Positions 49,746 to 61,208 of a DNA stretch of 64,000 bases are shown here, in pieces. Origin of the DNA: Mya arenaria (taxonomy: Eukaryota > Mollusca > Bivalvia > Myida > Myidae); contig NC_069133.1 in NCBI RefSeq assembly GCF_026914265.1, positions 11,229,937-11,293,936 of the forward strand, given 5' to 3'. Below the pieces are notes generated by a model. It made no database searches. It saw only the letters and a program-made list of their open reading frames with translations, and was not told where the DNA came from. A program made the translations under genes and the position numbers. The first letter of the stretch is position 1; every line of letters starts with the position of its first letter.

Positions 49746-50960
49746 AACGAATATCACCACTATACCACCCTCACTCGCAGAGAGGCGGCCACTCACACCG
49801 CTATACCACCCTCACTCGCAGAGAGGCGGACACCCACACCACTATACCACACTCACACACAGAGAGGCGGACACCCACACCACTATACCACACTCACACA
49901 CAGAGAGGCGGACACCCACACCACCATACCACACTCACTCGCAGAGAGGCGGACACCCACACCGCTATACCACACTCACACACAGAGAGGCGGCCACACA
50001 CACCACTATACCACACTCACTCGCAGAGAGGAGGACACACTTACCACTATACCACACTCACTCGCAGAGAGGCGGACACCCACACCACTATACCACACTC
50101 ACACACAGAGAGGCGGACACCCCCACCGCTATACCGCACTCACACACAGAGAGACGGACACCCACACCACTATACCACACTCACACACAGAGAGGCGGAC
50201 ACACACACCGCTAAACCACACTCACTCGCAGAGAGGCGGACACCCACACCGCTATACCACCCTCACTCGCAGAGAGGCGGACACCCACACCGCTATACCA
50301 CACTCACACACAGAGAGGCGGACACCCACACCACTATACCACACTCACACACAGAGAGGCGGACACCCACACCACTATACCACACTCACACACAGAGAGG
50401 CGGACACCCACACCACTATACCACACTCACACACAGAGAGGCGGACACCCACACCACTATACCACCCTCGCTGGCAGAGAGGCGGACACCCACACCACTA
50501 TACCACACTCACACACAGAGAGGCGGACACCTACACCACTATACCACATTCACACACAGAGAGGCGGACACCCACACCACTTTACCACACTCACTCGCAG
50601 AGAGGCGGACACCCACATCACTATACCACACAGAGAGGCGGACACCCACACCGCTATACCACACTCACACACAGAGAGGCGGACACCTTCACCACTATAC
50701 CACACTCACACGCAGAGAGGCGGACACCTTCACCACTATACCACACTCACACACAGAGAGGCGGACACCTTCGCCACTATACCACACTCACACACAGAGA
50801 GGCGGACACCTTCACCACTATACCACACTTACACCCAGAGAGGCGGACACCTACACAACTATACCACACTCACACACAGAGAGGCGGACACCCACACCGC
50901 TATACCACACTCACACGCAGAGAGGCGGACACCCACACCACTATACCACACTCACACCCA
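49746..50960. repeat. 41-bp satellite, ~29 copies
   Basis: The unit is CACCACTATACCACACTCAC + ACACAGAGAGGCGGACACCCA, with variants (CTCGCAGAG, CCTTCACC). GAGAGGCGGACACC followed by a CCACTA block matches the tRNA-like segment of the SINE at 22515. Confidence 0.95.
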
Positions 50961-51099
50961 ATATCACCGTCTTTTAAATTATGGGTCAATGTTGTTGTTT
51001 TTTAAATGGTGTTGATGCTCAATATTTAGCAAGCATAAGCCATAGGTTGCAGCATGTTTAGGTGTAAGAAGGAATTGGGCAACTTTTATACAACAAGAT

Positions 51100-51215
51100 T
51101 TTATCAGATTTTCAATCGAAATTTTCGGTACTAATATATTTAGAATAATGTTCGCAGTTACACATTCAAACACTATTTTGAGGATTTCTATTAACATAGG
51201 AATACGCACGTACGT
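51100..51215. repeat. Third copy of the ~120-bp repeat
   Basis: TCAAACACTATTTTGAGGAT, GTACGTTAAGTAACGAA and TTTTCGGTACTAATATATTTAGAA match the copies at 49478-49745. Confidence 0.7.
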
Positions 51216-51389
51216 TAAGTAACGAAAGCCACTGACCTCTTCATTCAAAATCGGCAGGGATAGTTTTACAACCTCCTCTGAGTTGCCGTCCAAATAAAGC
51301 TTCACACCTCCTTCCACGTCATCTTTATCGCAAATACTTTTCCCATGTATTGAGGTGCAGTGCACACACAATGGTCAATCTATCTTAAA

Positions 51390-51830
51390 TCACTCATGGG
51401 TCCGTTTACTATATAGACACCAGTTTTCAGAGGACTGGGGAAAGGGATAGAACGAATAAAATTGTTCAAATTCACCATCTGAAACACAAACATTCCAACA
51501 CTATTGTCCGATTGTTCAGAACTTTGTTCAAGTAAACGTTGTTTCTTTTAAAACAAATATGAACTTTTTTTGTAACATGCTTATATATTTAAATAAAACA
51601 CGTACTGTTGATAACAAACGTGTCGATTTTTGTTCCAGATTTATAACGCTTTAAATGTTAACAATGATGACGTTAACGTCGCTGTAAAAAAATAATATTT
51701 TTTATAAAAACTCGATCCAATATCGAAAAAATGCACACACAAAAATCCACCCACCTATATTTTGCACCACAACTGTATGGCCTCGAAGTCCTTTCCGGAA
51801 ACTGGTCCGACAAACATAAGATAAATTCAT
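51390..51830 (-). CDS. Possible two-exon short ORF, 54 aa, uncertain
   Basis: On the minus strand an ATG at 51830 opens 25 codons ending in a donor (G/GTGGGT at 51755). A pyrimidine-rich acceptor (TTTGTGTTTCAG) precedes 51478-51390 in matching phase, giving MNLSYVCRTSFRKGLRG... and a TGA stop. The first exon looks like a basic, mitochondrial-type N-terminus. Nothing is recognised, the ORF is short, and it could equally be a non-coding transcript or chance. Confidence 0.2.
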
Positions 51831-52259
51831 AGCGATCTTGGACGGGATTAGACTTGTGTTTGTTTACTCAGAAGTCCTGGTGAATTATACGTAATATTAT
51901 CGTGCCCAGTGGCAGAAAGGATAGAGTTCCTGCAAGAATTATCGTTTGCTTCATTTGTAATTAATTATCTGCTGAACGATTATATCAGAACATAAAAAAG
52001 GTCGTACAAGTCGACCATATCACGTCCAAAAGTCATATAATGTATAGCATAGTACATTTAGCCATGTAAGCAATTAGTTCTTCCAATAAGTTATGAACAA
52101 TGACCGAGCTCTTCATGGTATATATAATGATGTACATTCTCGTACACCAGAGTGAGGATGCTATGCGTACCACAGTCAGATTTAGAATTGTCGAGCCTCT
52201 GATGAATGAGCATGGATGATGATCCTGGTCAAGGGAAAGAGTTGTGGTTACATGTACCA

Positions 52260-53010
52260 GGCAACGGTTTTACTGACCAGGGCATGTAAACGATGTTAAT
52301 TTCTTGGCAGAAAACAGTAGACGCTGTATACACAGGAAGTCTGCAATCCAGTCAGGGCTGCAATTTCGAGAGTAACGTGATAAAAGAACTCTGCAAACTC
52401 GTTGGAATAATGAAGAATCGCACAACAATCTATCATGCACAATCAAACCCTTCAGAACTATTTAATCAGACTCTTATCTCGCAATGTCAGAAGTAGAAAA
52501 GGAAGTTGATTTGAAAATATATTTGGCTCATATTGTTCAAGCCTACAATGCTACAAAAAGCGATTCAACTTCTCCCCACACATGTACAAGGGTCTAACGA
52601 AGGATCTTTAGATTGTCAAACCTACGTTGCAAAGTTGTGTGAGAGGCTGGATATTGCATACAAACTTGCTTTAAAAGAGGCCACCAAACGGGACACAAAG
52701 GGTAAACGCTTTTATGATAGTTAGAGTTGTAAGGTTTGAAGTTGTCTTGTCTCGTCTTGTCTTGATTTGTCTGTAGGTCACCAAGGATAACATAAGTTAG
52801 CTGACCGTTGGAAGGAGCACCCTTACAAAATATGTTAATGTGCATCCCTAATGCAGACATCCCAGTGTATGAAGTGAGGCGTGTGGACGGTCTGGGTAGG
52901 ACACGTACTCAGCATCGTAATATGTTGTTGCAATATGGTTGTCTACCTAGGGAGTCTGACATCCTATGTCCCAGAGAGTTAAAAAAAACCTGTGGTATCT
53001 CAACAGCCTG
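52260..53010 (+). pseudogene. Decayed Ty3/Gypsy-type retrotransposon integrase region
   Basis: Broken frames at about 52293-52496, 52533-52724 and 52780-53010 carry integrase motifs in order: NFES and an ELCKLVGI helix, a YHAQSNP block, an IVQAYNAT segment, and a downstream KLADRW/IPVYEVRR chromo-adjacent type tail. They are separated by stops and frameshifts. No RT, protease or paired LTR is recognised nearby. It is a fossil of a retrotransposon, not an active element. Confidence 0.7.
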
Positions 53011-53849
53011 AGTATAAGCCTGATGCAAGTTAGGAATTCTCAGAGCGTTATGTCTTACCCCAGAGGAGAAGGCCACACCCGTAAAACAATAGTTTGAAAT
53101 CTGCTAAAAATATGCAACAGTCGCAGCAGTCTGACAGAGGCGTATACGATTCTACACCAGCAACAATATGTAGTCCTTACGTTGCATTTTTTTTTTCAAA
53201 GCAATCAGTTGAGGTACTCCCAAGCAGTCTAGTTAAGGTGGTCCTCAACAGGTCATTCCGATTCCGCAAGTGGGTGAACCAGATGGAGGCTGAGACTCAT
53301 ACAGTATTTTATGTCTTCAGATGCGTGTCTTCTTTTGTCGATAATTGATTGTTAATTTTGTGAGTGTTTTTTTTCTAGCTCATCGTGTTGTTATAATGTA
53401 TATGTCCTTATAAAACAGTATTGTTGACACTAATTGAAGTATTCGTTTGTATTTTGACTATTCTGCTTTACGTCAGACAGAAGTATTAGAAAAAAACGAG
53501 AACGAGAATAATGATAGTATTCCCTTTATATATCGGTATAATATTATACCCATTTTTCTTATTTAAAAGTAAACATTAATTATTCCATAACTTTATTGAT
53601 TCTAAATGTACATAATCTGAATATTCACCCATAAAGAATTACCAATGACCATAACTTTATTTATTCATTTTATTTTAGATAAATGATGTTAATATAGTTG
53701 TTAACTATTCATTTATACACCAAATATTATCGGGATCTATTAAATTAAACTAGTTTATACAAATTACAGAAAAAATATTTTCACTTATTTAATTTTATAG
53801 AAACTAACCTCAATTGCGCTAAAAGGCGCGTGAACGTTGTAAATAATAT
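53011..53849. other. Intergenic region before the HSF-domain gene
   Basis: A short open frame at about 53094-53348 may be further retrotransposon tail. The rest is AT-rich with nothing recognised. Confidence 0.45.
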
Positions 53850-53911
53850 CACGTGACTTAATAACGTCATTAAAAGAATGTGACGTTTACTTTCGGTTTA
53901 AAACTGTCAAA
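53848..53911 (+). promoter_or_regulatory. Putative proximal promoter/5' leader: E-box, CRE-like sites, start-stop uORF
   Basis: ATCACGTGA (53848-53856), AACGTCA (53863-53869) and TGACGT (53881-53886) lie within 65 bp of the start codon. ATGTGA at 53878-53883 is a minimal start-stop element. The transcription start is unknown, so which of these are in the leader is not known. Confidence 0.35.
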
Positions 53912-56316
53912 ATGGAGATTTTGCCAAAACGTAGATATCGTTTAATTATGGATTTCAAGGCGAACTTTCCGGAGAAACTGTATGATGTTTGCAATGATGG
54001 TGCACTGGTCCACTGGAATCCGAATGGATCTCTTTCCGTAGACGACGAGGATGAATTTGAAGCTAAAGTCATGATTTGGTATGAGTGTTTTCGTTTGTTT
54101 TTTTCATTAATTCATATAGTTCTGGCTTCCATAACTTTAATGTTGATATTTATTTTTTGATGTTTACAACACATCCAAAACGGTAATATACAACGTGTTC
54201 GCTGATAAGCGTTTAGCTATAATTCATACAGTCATTTTACATGTAAATAACATTTATTTCATTACGCATGAGCTGTGATTTTCCACTGTTAGTTTAGCGG
54301 TCCCCGGCGCGCGCCCCAACAGCTTAAATTGTACGAGTGGTTTTTCGATGCATTTTTTTCGGAGAAATTTTAATAATATACAAGAAAATGCACCAAATAT
54401 AAATAAACATTTTTTGAAGAACCATTTCGATAAGGCTCGAACTCGAAGCTCGTCGTAAATTTAATTATCTTATTGTTGTTTTTTTCTGGTACATATTTGT
54501 CTTAATTGAACTTTTTCCGTATTGAAAATGATCATAAATTGAGGAAATAAAACAAAACTTTCTTCCATTTGTGCCTTTAAAATACAGGTTGAAGAATATT
54601 GTTGTAACAGTAACGACCCTTTAATGAAAACGACACAAGGGACTCACGAAAGATCCACTAAGTCGAATGTTCAAATAACATTAATATCATGTTTCGCTAT
54701 ATATTTATTTTTATAATTGTTATAATTTTAGCCAGCATTTTATGCAGAAATGACTGTGACTGATTTCTGCCCGCTCGCTTTTCTCATTTTCACGGCGAAA
54801 ATTCGACAATGGGAAAAATTTGCTAAGTGGCTGGGCGTATATGTACATATTAATAATTAAACCTCTTCACAAATACAGCCTTTTAGTACAATTATACCAT
54901 GTAATATTGTTTAATATTGCATTAACGTGCGATACGTTTCGCTGTTTGAAAGTTAAATATATGCACAAGTCTTAAAATGCAGTGGTATGATTTATCTTGA
55001 TACCGTTTGCGCATGCCAAGTGGAAAACGAAAACGATGCGAAAATGCGCATTTTGCCCGTCAATTTCAACTTGGCCCAATTTTACCACGCGGGTTTCCGT
55101 ATTTTCGTCCCTTTAACGTGAAAATTCGAAATCACGAAATGGCAGAAATCAGTCACCACAGAAAAAAGTTAAGAACATGAAAACAAATTTGATTCTGGAT
55201 GCCACCTTGCGTTCCTACAAGTTTAAATTTGTTCTTACTAAGATAGGGCTAAACCTATATTATACAAGTTTACTATCTATCATTTGTTTCTGTTGAAGGT
55301 ATCCTGGGTTTCTACAGATTCCGTCATTCCTGAATTTCAAGCGGCTGTTCCGTGAGTACGGGTTTGAACGGGATATTAACCAAAACGGTATCATTGAGTG
55401 GTCACATCCTTGGTTCGTGCGTGGAAGGCGGGAAATGGTCAACAATATCAAAACAAGGCGTAAGTCCTTCCAGTGCCCGACGCCCAATCAAGAAAACGAG
55501 GGATTATTCGGACCAGCAGTAGTTATACCCACGGAGGGAAAGAGGAGGTACTCTACACGTAGAAGAAGAAAAACACCAAAGATGGGTCACTCAAACGAGT
55601 CTCTGATTTCGTACGGGGCTCCAGATTTTGGCGGCGGTGGCGATACACGTGCGATGTTGTCGTCAGAGGGAAAATCTTTCGTAGTGAAGCCACCACAAGC
55701 TATATACATCGAGGATGGCACGCCTGTGAAAAACCAACGCATGATGATGCCACACCAGCACGTCGGCGACCAGCTGGTCAACGTGAATCAGAACGCCAAA
55801 GTTGAGCGCGACATCCGCGGTATAATGAATAACTTCGCCAAGAATGAGTTCACGTTGGAGGAATATAATGAGTATATCACAAAGAAGCGCAGACTGGAAG
55901 AACAGATGAAGACGGACAAAGATGACACCACTGATGCCAAAGATAAGCAGTTTTGGTGGTTATATGAAAACAAGGCCGATGGAAATGTTCCCAACCAAGA
56001 TGCCGCTCCCATAGTAAAGCAGCTCGTATCCGGCCATAATGGCTCCAACCAGGGTGCCATGCCGTGTGGGTTCTGTAAGTGCTGCAGTGCCATCAGTAAC
56101 TATGTTAATGTTTTCGGGGAGATCCCTGAAAACATTCAGGTGATTGATTACCTGGAAGATGAGGTCATTCCAAATCAGGAGGTCACCGTGTCCACGGACC
56201 CAGCAACGCATGACGTCGAAGTGGAAGTGCCCGCAAACATCGACTTAAATAACAATGGTTATAATATTGACCATACTCTGATAAAAGAAAGCCAAGCTAC
56301 CACTGAGGTGAGATAA
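53912..56316 (+). CDS. HSF-type DNA-binding-domain protein (two exons)
   Basis: Exons 53912-54078 and 55299-56316 join in phase 2 through a GT-AG intron to give 394 aa. Residues ~18-110 fit the heat-shock-factor winged helix: FPEKLYDV, ALVHWNPNG, then NFKRLFREYGFERD aligned to the family's SFVRQLNMYGF recognition helix, then GIIEWSHPWFVRG and the NNIK block. The recognition-helix Arg is kept, but the Gln and Asn positions are Leu and Arg. The rest is basic then acidic, with a charged stretch (~180-220) but no clear HSF trimerisation zipper, and a CGFCKCC cluster near residue 310. This suggests an HSFY/HSF5-like transcription factor rather than a classical HSF1. The start codon has a good context (A at -3, G at +4). 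The last codons GAG/GTGAGA look like a splice donor, so an alternative longer 3' end is possible. Confidence 0.8.
54079..55298. other. Intron inside the HSF DNA-binding domain
   Basis: A phase-2 GT-AG intron just before the recognition helix; AT-rich with no element recognised. ATTTCTGCC and GGCAGAAAT blocks near 54761 and 55139, within inverted surroundings (TCAGTCAC, TGACTGATT), may mark a decayed inverted-repeat element (about 54745-55160). Confidence 0.5.
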
Positions 56317-58101
56317 AAGATAGAAACGGCGGACATTTGGTGTTTTGTTTTTGCCATTGAGTGGCTAACTTAGTCATGTTCTGGACTGTTTTGTGAACTT
56401 CACTTATTTGCACTCTGTGATATTGCTTATATTTGCTGTTGTTTCAATTATTGTTTGGATTTTATTTGTTGACCATCAACACAATGATCGTCTTGTCTTT
56501 TTATTGGATAAAAGAATGGTCTCAATTTCAAATTATTTTACCACGTTAAAGCAAAGTCGTATCATTAAACATACTGTACATGTTTTCTCTATTTAAAACC
56601 TTATTTACTTTTAAGATGTGTTGATAAAATCCTTTTGTCAATGTTCCAAAAAAAAATAATTCTACAACAAGAAAGTACAAAGTAATTGGTGAAAACTATG
56701 AGTTGTACTCATTTCTTCTGCTGTAGAAAAACTTTTCTTTGGAATCCTAACCAAAATTTCTTATTCTACGAGTGAATGCGCTTTTTAAATTGTATTTTGA
56801 TTTTGAATAAGTTTTGATGTTTTGCGATTTAATGAATTGAGATTGAGATTTGACTTCAGTAAGTTTTGTGATAAAAGGGCCTGGTGTTGTTGTTGAAATA
56901 TGTTTAAGAGGCATTTTCGTAGGGTTATCTTGCTTATAATTATATAACTTTTTAAATAAACAGTTTGGATGCCTATGTGTATTTCAACCAAATATTTCAT
57001 AATGGACAACTACTTTAATGAAGTTATAGTTTAAAGACAATCATATAATATTAAAAAAAATCCACGAAACATAACATTAATCAATAATTATATGATTAAA
57101 TATTTATCGGGACTATATTGGGGAAGGTGGTGACAATATTGTGCGAGTGTTCTTCGTGGGTGGAGCTGTGGATGGTGGTACATTGACGTTGACACAATTA
57201 ATTGATCACACTCACTTAGGCTGATCAAATATGAATTTAAATACTTGAAATATCCAATCAAGTTCCATTTTTTGAAATACTTATTTGATATGAAAAAGTA
57301 AATTACGGGATAATCGCAAAAACATAATCAATCTAGCGTATTAACATTGTCAGAAAAGCACTACAATTTGTCAAAACAAGAAATTTGGTAATCATAAGTA
57401 TATTCCTCTCAATGTCCTCCCGCATGTCATAAACCATGGATCAATATTACATAATTTGCCCCCAGAGATGACATATATGGAGGGGCCATAAACTAAAACC
57501 GCGCATTCCAATACACCAGTCCAATTAATCCTGGCTACTTATTAATGAAAGGGAAAATACGTATTACGAACTTTCAGTTTCCCTTGATCTAAATAAATCT
57601 GATAATTTGAAATTCATGTAACTGTGTTTGATATCGAACGACAGATACAAATTAATGATTTAAAAGACAAACTAGACTAGATTTGTCTTACTAGGGTAAT
57701 TATTATTCAAATTGATAAAACAACAACACGAACTCAAAAAAATAAGTCCTACAGGCTAAAGTCGCTTGGATTCACTATTTTGTATCATGTTTACGGTAAT
57801 CAATCTTATTCCCGACGGTGATGGGCCACTGCTCGCCGTCAGCACGTGTCATATGCTCATTTTTTCGGTAAAACATTTTTAAAATTCTCCTTAGCAGAAA
57901 TTGTTCGGTTGTGCAAAGTTTACACTCGAGCAACCCCCTTTTTTCAACCCATTAGTCATGAAACTTGGTCAGAATGTGTGTCTCCCTGAAATCTAAGTTA
58001 ACATTTGAGTAATTTGCGAGTTTAACAGTTATCAAATACTTATATAAACGAAATTTATACATGCCTTACCTACTGCCCTCACACAACACCTGAGTTTTTC
58101 A
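56317..58101. other. Intergenic, between the HSF-domain and C2 genes
   Basis: AATAAA at 56955-56960 is a plausible 3' end for the HSF-domain gene. A core-repeat fragment of cassette 2 lies at about 57955-57985. Just before the C2 gene an ATG-TGC-TAA minimal uORF lies at 58102-58110. Otherwise nothing is recognised. Confidence 0.5.
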
Positions 58102-58115
58102 ATGTGCTAACAAGG

Positions 58116-59723
58116 ATGTCAACAGTTGTTACAGCGCATCGCAGAACAAATGTTTATAAATGGCCATTCCAAGCCATTTCACTCCAGTCGCGAATTCAAA
58201 GCTGCCATTATAACACCGCTACAATGAGCGTGCTAGAACGAGTTTGGAACCGCATTGAAACTGCGGCGCCTGTTAAGAAAATGTATACATTAGCGGGACC
58301 TTTAGAACCTACTAAGATACCAAGTGTTACAAGCCAGCTGTCGGAGTCTGTAACGGACTACCTTAGTAATGCTGGGCGTTCTGTGTGCGAATTTTTTGAC
58401 GAATCTGTTAGTACTGGACAAAACTTTCTTTCGGAAGTTTTTGGCAGCAATGAGATTCGGTGGCGAAGTAACAGCTATGACAACAGAGAAGAACTACGAA
58501 CACAGATTAGAAGGCGTTACTCTCTCGACCACACGGGCGACCTCAATGAGAAGGGCAGCGCTCTTTTAACACCTGAAGCCAAAACGTGTCAGGATGTGCC
58601 CCAGTCAGCGCCAGCTGATATTTATTGTATGAAACAGAAAGGCAAACGCGTTAAAGATGATAAATATAAACTAGGATCTATCAAAGCTGAAAACTACTTC
58701 AATTTCGACCACCGTCTCAGTGGATATGACCCACTGTCCATTCCAGGTATACTGCCTACAAGCATCGACAAAAACTCGGGCAAGAAACCACCGTGTAGTC
58801 CAAGCATAATTAACCGAATTGTAGAAGAGAGCCTTGACACTGATATTCCGAAAGCGGACAAAACTAAAGCCTGTCAGGACTGGGTGGATAGTGTCAACAA
58901 AGGTCATGGACCACTTGTCAAGAAAAGATCCAGCTCCCTTGCTAACACCGGGCTGCTGTGGAGAGCAGATCACACGACTCTGAAAGAACAATCTCAGGAG
59001 CCTACAGACCCGAGTCCTGATTTAAAAACAAATGGTAATGCATCCGACACTAGAGCAGACGAGAATATGAACGATGAAGACGTATCGAAAGACCAAAATA
59101 AAGTCGCTAGAAATACTTCGAAGCAGAGTGTGACAGTTCATGGGTTCGAGTTTTTTGACGATGAAAATGAAAACGAAGGGCAATATAAAGTTACGCCTCA
59201 TCCACATAGGAGACATTCAACCTCTGTATTGTTATCAGACCAGGAATCGTTAGAATATGCCATACAGAATATGAAACAGAAGCTGGAGGAAACCAATGGA
59301 ATGGACACTAATGAATGTTTTGGTACAGTTACTATTTCACTACAGTATCTGTTTATGAAGGAAACGTTGAAAGTCAAAGTTCTGTATTTTGAGAAAAATC
59401 TTAACTCAAAGTTTGTGAACGTGGACAAAAAGGAATCCTTCTACGTGAAAATCTGTGAATTACCAGAGTCGAAAACGACAACTAAATGGACACAGACGGT
59501 GAAAGGAGCAGGTATTTTCAAGATAGATAAGAAAGTCCATTTCAAACACATAACATTTGAAAATTTGCATCTGAAAACATATCGTTTCCAGTTGTTCAAG
59601 ACGTCTAAATGGAAACTGAATAAAGACATTCTCATTGCGGAAACAAAGGTTTGTCTGGACAATTTAGACGTCATCAATGAGAAGCGGCTGTCAAAACAAA
59701 TGAAGAGGATTGAAAAGAAATAA
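58116..59723 (+). CDS. Single-exon protein with C-terminal C2-like domain (C2CD4-like?)
   Basis: One uninterrupted frame of 535 aa from the ATG at 58116, or 499 aa from the in-frame ATG at 58224; both have A at -3. The second start gives MSVLERVWNRIE... followed soon by LEPTKIP, which recalls the short N-terminal block of vertebrate C2CD4 proteins, also encoded by single-exon genes. The middle is polar and probably disordered, with a PLVKKRSSSL patch. From about residue 400 there is a C2-like beta sandwich: GTVTISLQYLF, LKVKVLYFEKNL, ESFYVKICELPE, VHFKHITFENL, YRFQLF, AETKVCLDNLD. The usual SDPYVK and D.D loop aspartates are mostly absent, so calcium binding is unlikely. A role in membrane association is inferred. 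Confidence 0.78.
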   Translation: MSTVVTAHRRTNVYKWPFQAISLQSRIQSCHYNTATMSVLERVWNRIETAAPVKKMYTLAGPLEPTKIPSVTSQLSESVTDYLSNAGRSVCEFFDESVSTGQNFLSEVFGSNEIRWRSNSYDNREELRTQIRRRYSLDHTGDLNEKGSALLTPEAKTCQDVPQSAPADIYCMKQKGKRVKDDKYKLGSIKAENYFNFDHRLSGYDPLSIPGILPTSIDKNSGKKPPCSPSIINRIVEESLDTDIPKADKTKACQDWVDSVNKGHGPLVKKRSSSLANTGLLWRADHTTLKEQSQEPTDPSPDLKTNGNASDTRADENMNDEDVSKDQNKVARNTSKQSVTVHGFEFFDDENENEGQYKVTPHPHRRHSTSVLLSDQESLEYAIQNMKQKLEETNGMDTNECFGTVTISLQYLFMKETLKVKVLYFEKNLNSKFVNVDKKESFYVKICELPESKTTTKWTQTVKGAGIFKIDKKVHFKHITFENLHLKTYRFQLFKTSKWKLNKDILIAETKVCLDNLDVINEKRLSKQMKRIEKK

Positions 59724-60217
59724 AAAACATTGATAAGTAAAATATTACCATGATGTAGAGCATGGGTGGTATACAATATTTAACTTAAGTTAATATTATT
59801 GTCAAACACCATTGACTTTATTCACTTTATTGGTCAGTCATTAATAACCAGTAATCCGATTAGCTACGTCGTTCATTTATCCATTTGCGACCAATATTGG
59901 ATAAAAGTCCTGGCCCCATTTTCTCGAAATATCTTTAACCTTTTAGGTTTAGATATCCGCATATTAATTAAGCCAAATTGGTAGCTAAAACATGGTTTAT
60001 CATATTTATCTCTCCTTTTGAATGTTGAATACGGAGAATGATACACAGCTTATACCAAACCTTAGCTCTAGTTGAAAGGACAGACCTCCATGGTAGCAGC
60101 ATACAGTTACTGGACAACCGATAATTATATTTGAATCCTGTAAATAATGTGTACATAATGCAGTTTGTTCGTTATGTCAGTGTGTTGTTGTATTGTTTTA
60201 TGCACGATATTTTATGG

Positions 60218-60236
60218 AATAAATGTTGGAAATAAA
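60218..60236 (+). terminator. Candidate polyadenylation signals for the C2 gene
   Basis: Two AATAAA motifs (60218-60223 and 60231-60236), ~0.5 kb after the stop at 59723; they are the first clear ones downstream. Confidence 0.5.
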
Positions 60237-60239
60237 TTG

Positions 60240-61208
60240 TTTTATAGATTTAGCGTTAATTTAGCTGCAATATCGCGGCCTGTCAAAACGAACTGTCGAC
60301 ACTAATTCCGTGGTGCAGCTGTGCCTTGTGTTTACTCTTTGTTTTGTGTTCTTACACGGTACCACATTCTCCTGTTGTAACCGACGTTACACGAACTTCA
60401 CGTGTAAAATGCACGGACAACCCGTCGAGATGATGTTTATGGAGGGTATTCGTTGCCAAAAGTCCAGACGTGTATGTGTGTATTTTAGGTTTGTATCATT
60501 GATGATTTACCAATTTACATTTTACAACCGCCAACTCATCGGTTGTATGTTTACATTTTACACTGCACATTTTCATTTTTCATTGTACCGATTGGAGTTT
60601 TATTCTCGTTGCATCTATTCATCAGACGATTCAGTCGTGTTTATAAAGTTGTGTATGTTAAAACACACGTTATTCTGTGAAAGTCACATGCCGGGTTTTA
60701 CATTGCGGTGTGTCGAAGACAGATTTCAGTTCGTAGTTCTACAAAATACATTGTATGGTGGTAACTTTTCATTCGCAGTTGAGATGAATTTACTTTTATT
60801 TATAGATAGCTCCGCCTTAACCATGTCTTAACTCCGCCTTAACCATGTCTTAACTCCTCCTTACGTCTTTCGGAAATTTCCGCTATCACTCGGCTCTATT
60901 TAAACCAATTATGGATACTTTGGACCATGGACATTGCGAACCTTATTATGGACATTACGAATCATCTATATTATGACACTATGGACCATGATTTGGAAAC
61001 AGGATGGATTATAAATTATTTCATGTCGAATAAAATAATATATGATATTACAACATGTTTTTGTCTATATAATAGTAATTAATACGCACATATGACATGA
61101 AATGAGATGTATGCAAAATGATACTTGACTCAAAACACAACAAAATGTAAGCCATTAGCATTAAATTATACTTCAAAAATGAAAAGTCCCATTGTCTTAT
61201 TTTTCTTT
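60240..61208. other. Non-coding region with local repeats
   Basis: This contains a block at 60435-60473 that recurs inverted at 63236-63275, and a 21-bp direct repeat AACTCCGCCTTAACCATGTCT at about 60810-60855. The 173-codon open frame at 60310-60831 begins without an ATG, is Cys/Phe-rich and shows no recognisable domain. Confidence 0.5.

Noticed and set aside
50979..51371. 130-codon minus-strand frame with a plausible-looking segment (VEGGVKLYLDGNSEE)
   Set aside because: No ATG at its start, no good acceptor upstream, and its end lies in the 120-bp repeat and satellite edge. A donor-like GAG/GTCAGT is present, so it stays a weak possibility only.
60310..60831. 173-codon plus-strand frame with a hydrophobic N-terminus
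   Set aside because: The first codon is GTG, the composition follows AT-rich repeat DNA, part of it recurs inverted at 63236, and no domain is visible.
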